The position numbers and the translations under genes were made by a program. A stretch of DNA of 64,000 nucleotides, taken from Prillingera fragicola. Its lineage: Eukaryota > Basidiomycota > Tremellomycetes > Trichosporonales > Trichosporonaceae. The stretch is taken from the NCBI GenBank assembly GCA_002335605.1, contig BEDY01000002.1, positions 2,294,001 to 2,358,000 of the forward strand, written 5' to 3'. Below are positions 31,630 through 42,784 of the stretch, piece by piece (position 1 is the stretch's first letter; every line of letters starts with the position of its first letter). The notes below the pieces were generated by a model that searched no databases, had not been told where the DNA came from, and saw only the letters and a program-made list of their open reading frames with translations.

Positions 31630-34600
31630 CTAGATGGCGTGTACAGCCGGTGCGCGCTCCTCGGCATTCGCAGCAATGACCTCCTCTCGTGAAATGTTGG
31701 AGCGATCACACAGTTCGCGGAACAACCCCCCCTGGTCGAACAACGACAACGGTGTGTCAAACGAGTCGACCTCGCCCGCGTTCATGACGAGAATCCTGTC
31801 CCAGCCAATGATGGTGCGCAGGCGGTGCGCGATGCAGAGGAGGGTGCGGCCGGTGAATTCTGAGCGGATGGTGCGCTGGATCTGCGCGTCGGTCGACAAG
31901 TCGACGGCAGCCGTTGCCTCGTCGAGGACCACAATCTTCGAGTCCTTGACCAATGCACGTGCAAGCGAGACGAGACTCCTCTCGCCAATGGAGAGGTTTG
32001 AGCCGCCCTCCTCGATTGGCGTGTCGAGGGTGTAGTGACGCGAGCCATCGGCTGCGGGGCCCAAGCATGCTCGCTGCAGAGCGTCATACAACGCCGCGTC
32101 TTGGTGCTGGTGGAACGGATCCAGGTTGGACCGCAACGTTCCGCTGAACAGCACAGGGTCCTGGGGAATGACTGCGATGCGCGAACGCAGGTCACGAAGA
32201 CCGAGCGTGGCAATGTCGGCGCCGTCGACGTAGATGTTGCCCGATGAAAGCTCGGCGAGGCGGTAGAGCGCAACGGTGATCGAAGTCTTGCCGGCACCTG
32301 TTCGCCCGATGATACCAACCTTCTCCCCGGCCCGGAACTCGGCACTGATGCCCTTGAGGACAGGAGGAAGTCCCTCGCGGTAGGACATGACCACATTCCG
32401 GAAAGTGATTCGTCCCTGCTGCGGCCAGTTGTCTCCCGGGTCGGTGTTGGGGTCCTCGTACGCCGCTTCTTGCGGGAGCTTGCCGTCCGAGTAAAACATG
32501 AGCCTCTCCACGCTCGATAGGGCGTTCTCCACCTCTGCAGATTGACGACTGCGAAATATATCAGCACGTTGAAGCGCAGCAAGATGTCACAAGAAACTTA
32601 CGTGACCATTCCAAGGACTTGAGTGATCTGGGTCATGTACGTCAGACACAGCGCAATCTGTGCTGGGCCAATGCCGCCGCCTCCCTTGGCAGCCATGACG
32701 CCGACGGCGAACACGAGACATGCGCCGAGGAAATCGAGGCGAACGGCCAACCAGCGCTGGTTACCCGCTGTCAGGAGGTAGGCGCGATCCTCGAGGTCCA
32801 TGTAGTAGGCGTTGTCGTTGACAAACCGATTGGTCTCGCCGTAGGCGCGGATAGTGGCAAGGCCAGAGAGAGACTCGGAGAAGTGGGCGTAGAGAAGACC
32901 ACGGAGCATGCCGTCCAGGCGCTTGACCTCGCGCGCTGATGTGCGATAGAAAAGGGCAAAGTAGTAGTACCCAATGCCAACGACAAAGATGACAGCGACA
33001 AAGACGGGGAACCAGACGGAAATGACGATCACCGAACCAATGAGGGAAATAAGAGTCATGGCCTGCATGCGCAGAGCCTCGGCGAGCTGGTTGTCGACCG
33101 TGTCGACGTCCTTGCCGAAAATACCCATGATGCGACCTAGCGGGTTGGTGTCGAAAAAGCTCATGGGAGCAAAGAACACGCCCTTGAGCGCGCTGCCGTA
33201 CAGGTTGCGACTCGCAAAGTAGTTCATGAAACCCATCGACATACCGAGGCCAAAGGTGAAAACAGCCTGGGACAGACCCAACAAGGCGTAGATACCTTGG
33301 TAGAAGGGGAGCGACTGCTGGAACTTGTTGGACTCCCAGTAGGTAAGCCAGACACTGGAACGTTAGCGGTACTCGACCAAGTGGCACGTCCGGCACAACG
33401 CCACTCACGTCGACATGACTTGGGCAGTCTGCATTGTAGCAGCAAAGATGAGCACAAGAGGACCCGTGATCTGAGCCTTGCCTGCGCGCAAGTATGCAGC
33501 GTACACCTCCTTGCCGACCGAGCCCGTCTTGCGCTTCTCGGAAACCATAAGACGACCCTATTATGTCAGCTGCGATCACACAAGCGTCGATCACTGGTTA
33601 CTCACCTCGAGCTTTCCGGTGCCAGCAGCCTTATTCTTCTGCTTGGCAGCCTTGACGGCCTTTTCCTGCTCCTTTGGTGGCATCTCAGCGATAGCGGCCT
33701 CTTCCTCCTCTTCCTCCTCCTCCTCCTTCTCGGCACCCGCGCCGCCAAACTCCTCCATGAGCTCGTGGAACGCACCCTCGGTGCTCATGAGCGCCTCGTA
33801 CGTTCCCTCTTCGACAATCATGCCGCCATCAATGGTGTAGATGTAGTCGACCTGGGGGAGAAAGTGGAGCGCGTGAGTGACGAGCAGGACCGTCTTGCCC
33901 TTTGCGCGCAGGCCCATGATGGCGTCTTCGAACAGCGACTTGCCGACGTGTGCGTCGACGGCACTCAGAGGGTCGTCGAACAGCACAATGTCAGAGTCAA
34001 AGTACAGCGCGCGCGCAATGTTGACGCGCTGCTTCTGGCCTCCACTAAGCGAGACGCCCTTCTCTCCAATCTCGGTCAAGTCGCCGTCGGCCATGATCTC
34101 GAGGTCGGGGATGAGGCATGCCTTTTGGATGCATTCCCAGTAACGTTCCTCGTCCCACTTTTGGCCAAACAGAATGTTGTCGCGCAGAGTAGCGTTCTGG
34201 ATCCACGCCGACTGCTGGCAGTACCCGAGACTGCCGCCAAAGGCGACCGTGCCGCCCAAGGAGCGCATCTCGCCGAGGAGACCCTGCAGGATACTGCTCT
34301 TGCCGCTGCCGACAGGACCGACGATGGCGACGAGCTTGCCACGCTGGACCTCGAGGTTGAGGTGCTCGACCGCAAAGGGCTCGCCGGCCGGGGCTTCAGG
34401 CTTGGCCTCGACGGGCTTGCCGTCCTTGTCCTTTTTCCTCCTGCGAAGAAGCTTGCGCATACCGCGCTTCTCCTTCTTGCCGCCCTTGCCACCTTTGCCC
34501 TTTCCACCCTCGAGGCTCTCGGGCTCCTGGACAACGGCCCACTTGAAGCTCGCGTCCTTGGCGCGAACAGCGACGTCGAGCGTGGGGTCGACGAGTGAAC

Positions 34601-36944
34601 GCTCGGGAGCGACCTCGGCGTCGAACAGCTCTGTCAGACGCTGAATGGCCGTCTGGGCGTCGGTGAGGGTGCTAAGAGCTCGGGGGAAGAACATGAGCGG
34701 TTGGCGCAGCAGATTGAAGAATGCGAGCGAGGTGAAGATGAGCGCGGGGTCCATGCCCGCGTGGGTAGCCGAGTAGACGGAGAACGAAAGCACTGCAGCG
34801 AGAGCGGGGATACTGAATGCCATTGCCTGGTTACCAGCGCGAATGAACAGAATCTTGCGAATGGCGTGCATCTCGTTCTTGCGCACGTCGGCGAGGCGCT
34901 TGAGAAACGGAATTTCGTAGGTGAACACCTTGATGACCTGCATTGACGCGAGCAGTTCTTGGAGGAGGTTGCTTCGTCCGTCTGTCCACTTCATACTCGC
35001 CTTGCGAACCTTGAAGGCCGTCTTCATAAAGTATGTTTGCAATGGTGCAAGGAGGATGAACATTGCGAAACCGAGAATGGCCGAGGGGCCGATCTGCAGA
35101 CACAGAAGAATAAGACACAAGGCGAGCTGGATCGGGGCCGTCCAGATGGCGTGGAACCACTGGGCACAAAAGTCGATACGACTAATGTCGCTTGAGAGAT
35201 ACGCCATGAGCTTGCCGTTGGGCTGCTTGCTTCGTGCGCCGACAGAAAGCTTGAGGGCGCGCTTGTAGGTGGCCGAAATGAGGGCAGCGCGGGCGAGCGC
35301 ACCGGTCTGCATGGACCGGAAGAAGAACTGGTGCTGGCACACCGACTGCATGAGGGTCAAGCAAAACAGACCAATCGCCAGTCCAATACCGCGGCCAATG
35401 TTTGGTTCTGCGGGGCGGTTCTCCTCTGGTCCATGAGTCGCAGCGTACGTCTCCTTGCTAAAGTTGATGAGCGCCTTGATGAGCAGCGGACCCATCATCT
35501 GCGCGACATCCGACGCCACCTTGAAGATACCTGTCGTCAGCAAGCTCACAGCGTCTAGGTCACTCACCTCCATACCAAAAGTTGGGAAACGTGTCGTTGA
35601 GTGCCCACGTAATGCTGCCCGACATTTTTCCACTCTTTGCGCGCCACTCGGCCTCAAGCGTCGCCATGCGCGCGGCATACGTCTCGTCCGTGCCATACTC
35701 CTTGAAATTGGCAGGCAACGTCCGCTTCGTCCGCGCAGTGTACGCCCACTTGACACGCACTTTCCAGCTGGGAAGCACGTCGGCGAGGTAGATGTTCCAC
35801 GCAGCGGCGGCCGCCTGGCGCTTCTCGAGGTGTGCGAGAAAGATGGTCGACAAGTGGTTGGCTGGCATCAGTCCTGCTTCACCGGAATAACTCACCCTCG
35901 CGCGTCTCGTCGACCTTCCACAGATCAGTCGCCTGCAGAGGACGCTGGTATCCCAACCGCATAAGCGGCGAGACCCACTGGAGTCGTCAGCCACACGCAC
36001 GCCAGAAGCGGGCAGCGCCGCACGTACGTGAAAAGTGAGCATGGACCACACATTTGCGTTCGCGAGCGGCGTGACTGGTGCATCGGCGAGGCTCTTTCTC
36101 GGTCGTGGAGGATAGTTCTTTGGACGCCAGAGTTGCCTGTAAAAGCGTAAGCGACCGTGGCGAGCGCCTCCACTCGTCAGCCGACGGGGGGCTCGGGATG
36201 GCGCCGAGACGGTTTTTACCGCGCCGCTCCTTGCAGTGCATGCGCAGAGCACTGCTGGTGCTCCTCCGACTGTTCAGCGAGCCCAAGAGTCGTCATGCAC
36301 GGAGACATGGCCCTCGACGGCGCCGGTAGCGCTCGGAGACTTGGGCACGCGACACTGCCTTCTTGGCGGCAAAGTTTGTGCTGCCCCGCAGCGAGCTCCG
36401 ACCAACACAGACACTCGCTGCAGCGCAGCATAATCCACGCTGAAGCCCGTCTAGACGGCCCAAACCCCCCCAAGAAGCACGCCGGCACAAGGACTCACCA
36501 CCACTGCTCCCTCTTCAATCCCGGAAACTCGACATTCTCCTCTCCCAGCTCGCGCATACGCATCGCCCCAGGCTCGTCCTCGAGGGTATCGCTATCGCCG
36601 TCGACATCTTTCCCCTTTACATCGACCTCGACATCCTTGTCGCTCACGACGGGAGCGTGCGGCGGCGGCAATGGGGCGGAGGGGGCGACGACGGTCGTCG
36701 CCGGGCTGTGCGGGGGGCTGCCATTGGCGTACATGACGACGCCAGAGAGGTATGCCGGGGGCTCGTCTGTGCGTCCTAGAGGATGTGGCACGGGAAAGCC
36801 TATGGGGGAAGAGAGGGGGAGGTTGTTGAACCCATCGTCTTTGAGTTGTTGCGACTGGGGGGAGAGTGGCTCGAGTTCGTCATTGCCCGCAAGTTGGACG
36901 TATCGGCCTTGTCCGCCTGCTGCGCGCGAGGACCATGCGGACAT
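31630..36944 (-). CDS. ABCC-family (Yor1-type) multidrug ABC transporter
   Basis: Spliced from MSAWSSRAAGGQG to APAVHAI, about 1,500-1,600 residues. A disordered acidic N-terminus precedes TMD1 (WSMLTFHWVSPLMRLGYQ, typical ABCC entry), NBD1, TMD2 and NBD2. NBD1 has Walker A GPVGSGKS, Q-loop CQQSAWIQNAT, signature LSGGQKQR and Walker B VLFDDPLSAVD, where Asp replaces the catalytic Glu, the normal ABCC asymmetry. NBD2 has GRTGAGKT, signature LSIGERS and LDEATAAVD, the competent site. A Lys-rich insert precedes NBD1 and a Glu run (about nine residues) follows it. The block YREGLPPVLKGIS resembles Yor1, a plasma-membrane exporter of oligomycin-like drugs and organic anions. There is no TMD0. The first intron (36137-36496, 360 nt) is unusually long for this window; the others are 40-70 nt. 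Confidence 0.92.
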
Positions 36945-37784
36945 GGTGGCTGTTGATGGGCGGGAACGCTGTGGAGCTGCTCGTTTTCTTTCGGCTCGCG
37001 TGGGGCTGTCGACGACCTGCAAGTGCAGCTGACCCAGAAGAGGTGGTCTTGGGGTGGTCAAGTGTGGGTACGGTGTGGATGATGGCGGTCGGGCAACAAT
37101 GTGGGTTTCCCATATATGAAGCCTCGTCTACAGCGCCGGACACTTTTGCGCTGCATGGCTCGCACAGCTCTCTCTGCGGGTACGGGGTGGGTGTGCCTTG
37201 TATAACATTGCATTGGCTACTTTGCTTGGCATGTTGCACAGGATCACAGGATGAAGAGCACTGCGGTGGGTGGAACAGCAGGGGTCGGACAGATATCTGC
37301 TATCAGGCTCTCTGCAAGTCTCCGAGGTCGCATGTTAATCTGTCTCACGGCGGCCGCCTAGGTCTTGAGTGTTGCTCTGCACTGGTAAACTGATGCAGTT
37401 CAGATAGCCCAAACAGGCAGCTTTGCGAGTTTTGTTTGATAGCATTCGTGCGGCTCGTGTAGGAGATGTGGTGGTAGTTGATATACATGATGAACATGCC
37501 CAGGTGCCTGACTGAGCGACCGGTGGCAGTCAATTGACGACGATCACCACGCCCCTGCGAGCACCTGCAACTGCCCACTTGCATTGCAGCGTACTGCAGT
37601 GCTACAGCCTACAGCCTCTCTGCACGATAGTTGGACTGCTCAGGAGCAGTTAACAGCCCGTCATGTCCGCTCGAATGTCGGTTTAGAGCTCAGGACCAGT
37701 ACATCGTAGTCGCCGGTCACCATAGCCAAACTGACCCAGAAATGCATCCCCATGCCCATTCTCACCTCGTACTCTCCTACAGCC
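36945..37784. other. Gene-free stretch, 840 bases
   Basis: Upstream of the ABC transporter start and downstream of the ribokinase stop. I see no splice-supported coding frame, RNA gene or repeat. It should contain the transporter promoter; no pleiotropic-drug-response-like element could be named with confidence. Confidence 0.4.
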
Positions 37785-38929
37785 CTACTGACCAGCAGCA
37801 AGCTTGGCGACAACCGCCGCCAAGTCTGGGATAGACTCCATAGCCCCCGCCCGGGACACGGTAATCGAGCTGGCAGTCAAGCACGTGGGGAAGATGTCGG
37901 CCAACGGCGCGTCGTCCCCCTTGTCCATGAGCATGGCGACAAAGTATCCCGCAAACGTGTCGCCGGCGCCGGTCGTGTCGACGACCTTGGTCTTTACGGC
38001 GGGATAAGCCGAGATCTCGGGCTTGCCGCTCCTGGGATCGAGGGCGAGGACGCCCTCTGGACCGATGGTGGTTGTGATGATAATCCTCTCGTTGAACCCC
38101 TTGGCGCGGTGCAGGGCGTGCATCGCTGCGGTCGAGGCCTCTGCGACAGAGAGCTCCTTGGAGAGCGGCGTGTCGTCGAACGCAGCGAGGATGGCCGCCA
38201 GCTCGCCCTCGTTGACGATCAGGTGCGACAGGCAGTCCCACGGGAACGCCCGCAAGACGTCCTTGCTCGGCATCGGCGACGGGTTGTACACTGTCGTAAC
38301 GCCTGCAGCCCCCGCGGCCCGGAGGTACGCGAGTGTGTCGTCGAGGGGGATCTCGTTCTGGATCAGAAGGTGGGTGAAGCCCGCGAGGTCGACTTTGGAG
38401 CCGCCAGGCGGTGTGTACTGGTTTGCGCCGCCGTGGAGGACAATGCTGTTCTCGCCGTCGTCGGAGCGCTGGATGATTGCACGGCCTGTGACCTGGGCGT
38501 GTTAGTACGGGCGTAGGGCACAGCAGTCGAGCGGCGAGGGCGGACCGAAGGTGACTGCCTGACCAGTCCATCCCCGCACAGCGACGCTCGCTGCCGCATC
38601 CACCTCCCAACTCACCTCATCCTTGACCTCCCTCACCCGGCCAACATCCACGCCCCCCGAGGCAATCTCCTCGACGACAGCCTTGCCGTCCGCCCCAACA
38701 TACGCATCAAGGACGACCCGCCCGCCACCGCGCCCAACAGCGTAGGCCTGGTTGGCGCCCTTTCCGCCCGTCTTCCGCGAGAAGCCCGTTGACGCGATCG
38801 TCTCCCCGGGCTTGACGATGTGGGGGATGTAGTAGAACTCGTCAATGTCTGGTTGTCAGCTGTGTCCTGCCGAAGAGGGGTGGGGGACGTACTGATCGAG
38901 CCGCGAACGAGACACTGCTTGCTGGTCAT
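37785..38929 (-). CDS. RBK1: Ribokinase (PfkB family)
   Basis: Three exons: a short first exon (MTSKQCLVRGSI), 38616 upwards to about 38840, and 38492-37785, with a 123-nt intron at 38493-38615 that ends in a CTAAC branch point and CAG. The protein is about 320 residues, the usual size. N-terminal PfkB signature: NIDEFYYIP then GGKGANQAYAVGR. C-terminal signature with the anion hole and catalytic Asp: DTTGAGDTFAGYF. It phosphorylates D-ribose with ATP to ribose 5-phosphate, feeding the pentose phosphate pathway and nucleotide synthesis; cytosolic. No membrane or targeting sequence. Confidence 0.93.
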
Positions 38930-39265
38930 GACGAAAATAGTGAGTTGGAGAGCAACAGCAAAGACGATTGGGGAGGGAGTGGCTGCAAAAAGGTGGCTTG
39001 GCAGTACAAAAGTGCTCGTTACATGACGTCGGGTGCGCAGGCGGGGTGGACGGCGACTTTTCGGTTGTGGTGGGTGCCGAGTGCAGAAAAATCAAGTCGC
39101 CGGCCGGTGACCTAGTGCTTTCTTGTTTACCGTTTCCTGCTCTACTGTACATCCATGCATGAGATGGTGTTATACATACAAGCTGTATCTCGTATTCTCC
39201 CTCGAGATATGCACTCTATCTTTTCTTGAAACATGCGGAACGTCCTGTGCCTGCCTCGCGACCCG
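38930..39265. promoter_or_regulatory. Ribokinase promoter / ATG14 3' region
   Basis: About 335 bases between the ribokinase start and the Atg14 stop, both on the minus strand. No named site or gene was recognised. Confidence 0.4.
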
Positions 39266-40722
39266 TTACGAGGGTAACGCCGCGTCCATCTCCATCAGAT
39301 CCCATCCCTCGCTCAGCTCCTCCTTGCCTGGACGTCTGCCCCAGCGCGCATCTTCTGGGTCAAGCACAGCGCCGACAACCTTGCTCACATCCAGGCCAAA
39401 CTTCATGTGTTTCACAACCTCGGTTGTTCCTGGCTCGTGGCCTCGTATGCCGAGTTTTGTCGACTCGGAGATCCGGTGGAGCAGGTCTAGCACTGCGGTG
39501 GCCGAGACGAGCACACCGTCGTCACCGCCCATAAAGGAGGCTGTTGGCGGGGGCGTGCGTGCGCCTTCGTCGTCCGAGTCGCGCGCTGATGGAGCTCCGT
39601 AAATGCCAACCCCGTTCACACCTTGCGACCAGGCGAGGTAGGCCACTGAATGCGCCAGCAGCGCAAACGCAATTAGCGTCGCGCGGTGCTTCAAGGACGA
39701 TTTGGCCAAAACAGCCGCCACAGCCGCTCTATGGGCTGTCGCTGACGTCCCCTTGGCTCGCACGGGTACGACTGCACTGCTCGACATCCACAAAACGTAG
39801 CCGCTGCGCCAGCGCGACGTTGTGGGGAAGGGCAGGTTGGCAAACATGACCGGTCTGCCGACGTGCGGCAGGTGGAGCGGTGCCGGTGGCGTTGGCTCAA
39901 AGGGGATTGATATTGAGAGATAGCGAGTGACGAGCGACAAAAAGTGCACAGTGTGCATGAGCGCGGCGTTAATGTCCTTGTATGGGAATTCTGCACGTCA
40001 GCCTTGACCACGACTTTGCCACTCACGCCTGAAGGCCTCTGGGGGCGGCAACAACATGCCAGCAATCTCCCAGTTTCCGTCTGGACGCTGCCTGATGCCA
40101 AACACCTCGACAGCTTCACGATACAGCAGGCGGCGCGCATGTATCACCCGCTTGCCGACCTCGTGCTGCTTTCGGCGCACAAAGGCGATCTGCGCCTGGA
40201 GGTCGGCCGGTGTGAGCCGGCTCCGGCGAGCGGCCTCGACGTTCTCCTCGCGTGACCGCACGTCTGACCTGGCAACAGCGTCGCGAGCTGGTCGTCAGCA
40301 GTGCTTAACAGCAACGGGACCCACCTCTCTTGATGTCCTTGCTCTTTGCGCGGACCTCTGCTCGCAGTGCCGCTACGCGGTCCTCTGTAGCAGCGACTTG
40401 AGCGCGCAGCTGCCGCCACTCATTGACGCCGCGGGTGGTGCGGTCCTTGTCCAGGCGCACTGGCCCTGCGAGACACTGCTCGGCGATGGCAACTGCATGG
40501 TCTGCCTGGCTCCGAAGTGTCTGGCCTAGTTGGTTGTGTGTTGCTACGCTGTAGGTTTGGCACGGGTCAGTTCACATGAAAGATGCAGGTTGTGGCAAGG
40601 GGAAGAGGGGGAAGGTGGAACGCGGCCAGTAAAGCGCGCTGATGAATCACGTACCCCTTGCACAGACATTCGGCGCAGTAGAGCTCCTTTTTCTGGAGCT
40701 CGCAGCATGGACACCTAAGCAT
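39266..40722 (-). CDS. ATG14: Atg14-type subunit of the autophagy PI3-kinase complex
   Basis: Four exons. Exon 1 starts MLRCPCCELQKKELYCAECL, the paired CxxC zinc-binding motif at the extreme N-terminus that marks Atg14/Barkor. Exons 2 and 3 form a long coiled coil (WRQLRAQVAATEDRVAALR, DVRSREENVEAARRS, LQAQIAFVRRKQHEVGKR). The conserved UVRAG/Atg14 region follows (EVFGIRQRPDGNWEIAG, FPYKDINAALMHTVHFL, VTRYLSISIPFEP). The coiled coil normally binds Vps30/Beclin 1 and directs Vps34 lipid kinase to the phagophore site. A Vps38/UVRAG paralogue is the main alternative, but the N-terminal cysteines favour Atg14. Length (about 410) is normal for fungal Atg14. It is divergent from SHO1 with a 540-base gap. 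Confidence 0.88.
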
Positions 40723-41261
40723 GTTGGCGGCGGCGTGTGGGGGTAGTTGTAGTTAGGCCATGCTGTATGATGCTTGCGGTCACAAGAGTAGAATGGATGA
40801 TGAGCAAGAGGCAAAGTGGAGGAGGAAGACGAAACGACGCTGGCGTCATGGCCGGCAGAGAGGGGCGCAGCATGCCTCAGGGTCCACTGGAACTTCAGGG
40901 TCCACAAGCTGTGTGTGTCCCTGAGTGTGTGCGGTGGGTGGCAACGGAATCAAAACATGACTGGAGTTTATTCAGTCCCTGGTTTTAGACACTGGTTCCC
41001 ACCGCCGAGCGAGGGCGCAGACACGCGCACAGACCCTACGCCCCTTCTGACCACGCGCCGGGCGTGGGACCCGAGGGCTGTGGCTGCTGCGCCCTCTTTA
41101 CAGTGTGTGTTCTGCGCCCCCTCGACGCCCCTCGCACCTCCTACGACGACAAAGACATCTGTGCGACTTTTAGTGGAATCAATCTTGATATCGCACAACA
41201 ACATACCCACCACTACATTCATACAAAGACCACTACACCCCCCCTCCCCATCTATCCCACC
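40723..41261. promoter_or_regulatory. Divergent promoter region, ATG14 / SHO1
   Basis: About 540 bases between divergent starts. Near the SHO1 side it becomes rich in C and T (CACTACACCCCCCCTCCCC), a pyrimidine tract common before fungal start codons. No other site was named. Confidence 0.45.
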
Positions 41262-42498
41262 ATGCTCGACACTGGCTCGAACATTGGCGCCGTCTTTAGG
41301 CACCCCATCCTCCTCGGCACATTCGTCCTCGCCGCCGTCGGATGGCTCACCGCGTTCATCGGACAATGTGCTTTTGAGGCTACATGTGCGTCATTGGTTC
41401 ACCTCTTGGCTAGTACAAAGCCGTGCTCACACTCTTTACAGTCGTAGGCAACAATGTCGGCGTACTGTGGTTCTACATCTGGGTCCAGCTGTGAGTAGTG
41501 GAGGCCAGCGACGCGCTGCTGCGCAATGTTGAGCGTGTAACACGCGTCATTGACATAGTAACTGACGCTGTCTCAGGTTTATCACTGTTGCTCTCTTGTG
41601 CGTTTTAATGACTCCTGTCTGCAGCAATCACCCCACTAACCTTTCCCAGCCTCGTCCTCGGCACTGGCTCCTTTGGCTCGCACCGCCTCCAGATCTGCTG
41701 CTTCCTCGTCCTTGCCACCACCGGCTCCGTCACCGGTGTGCAGGGCTTCATCTACCAGCCGAGCTCGTCTGGCAAGGCTACCGGCGCCGGGTGGCTTATT
41801 TGCGCGTTTGTCAACGTGTGTACCGTCTCCCAGCCTCCCATGCATTGTGCGTTCTGACCCAACACAGCTTATTTGGCTCCTCATCTTCTCGTCCGAGGAG
41901 GGCACGGCGATTCACAGCATCTTCAACCGCTTTGGCGGCGGCATCGGCGGCTGGGGCTCTTCGAGTGGTCGCCGCTCGTCGACGCGCCACGGATCCCACC
42001 ACGTCGAGCAGGGCGTCTACCCCTCGGAGCACAGCGGCCTCCGTAACGGTGCCGCTGAGCGTGGCATGTCGTCTCACGACATTCCTACCAACGGCGGCTA
42101 CCCTATGAGCGGTTACGCGCCGGCGCACGACCAGATGGGTGCCGCCCCCTCGCTCACCAAGATGCCCGTCTCGGTCTCGCGAGACGACTTTAGCACCGTC
42201 GGCCAGTCTGTTGACAACGTCACGTTCAAGCACCGCGCACGGGCAAACTATGCCTACTCGGCGAGCCCAGATGACCCCAACGAGGTCTCGTTCGCCAAGG
42301 GCGACGTTCTCGAGGTCGTCGACGCGACCGGCAAGTGGTTCCAGGTCCGCACACCTAGCGGACAGATGGGAGTGAGTACAGAGCACCTGGGCCGGGTGGC
42401 GACCAACGCCGTTTGACAACAAGCACCGCCCCGGCCGCGCCGCAGCAGCACACTAACATCCCCAGATCGCGCCCTCCAACTACCTTACGTTGCTGTAA
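41262..42498 (+). CDS. SHO1: High-osmolarity sensor Sho1
   Basis: Six or seven exons with short introns, starting MLDTGSNIGAVFRHP. Four membrane helices come first (ILLGTFVLAAVGWLTAFI; VLWFYIWVQLFITVALL; ICCFLVLATTGSVTG; GWLICAFVNLIWLLIF), then a Ser/Gly/His-rich cytosolic linker. The SH3 domain opens with ARANYAYSASPDDPNE, includes SFAKGDVLEVVD and ends GIAPSNYLTLL. This is the canonical Sho1 layout. Sho1 sits in the plasma membrane and, through its SH3 domain, binds the MAPKK Pbs2 to activate the Hog1 pathway under osmotic stress; it also serves filamentous-growth signalling. The last nine or so codons are in a separate exon. The exon ending IWVQ/L and the tiny FITVALL exon are supported by conserved helix 2. 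Confidence 0.93.
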
Positions 42499-42784
42499 GC
42501 CGCCCCGAGGTATCTCCGCTGGATACGGAGCCACCCCATCCCCTGGCGCGCGCGGCGCTGCGCGACACCCCCACCCTTCTCCCCCCTACACCACAAGACG
42601 AACACGACCCTTTAGCAAGAAAAGGGCATGTACCTGACGAAATCAACCTTGGTATGATGAGCGACACCCACACCAACCACCACGCCGGAGATGTTTAATT
42701 TCTGTAATACTGCTGGGTCGTATGCATGACGGCTTGCGCGATGCTCCCGTTTCTACTCTACTGACTCCCCTGCCCCTGGCGCGA

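Noticed and set aside
33297..34598. 433-residue frame opposite the ABC transporter
   Set aside because: Shadow of NBD1, whose motifs are on the minus strand.
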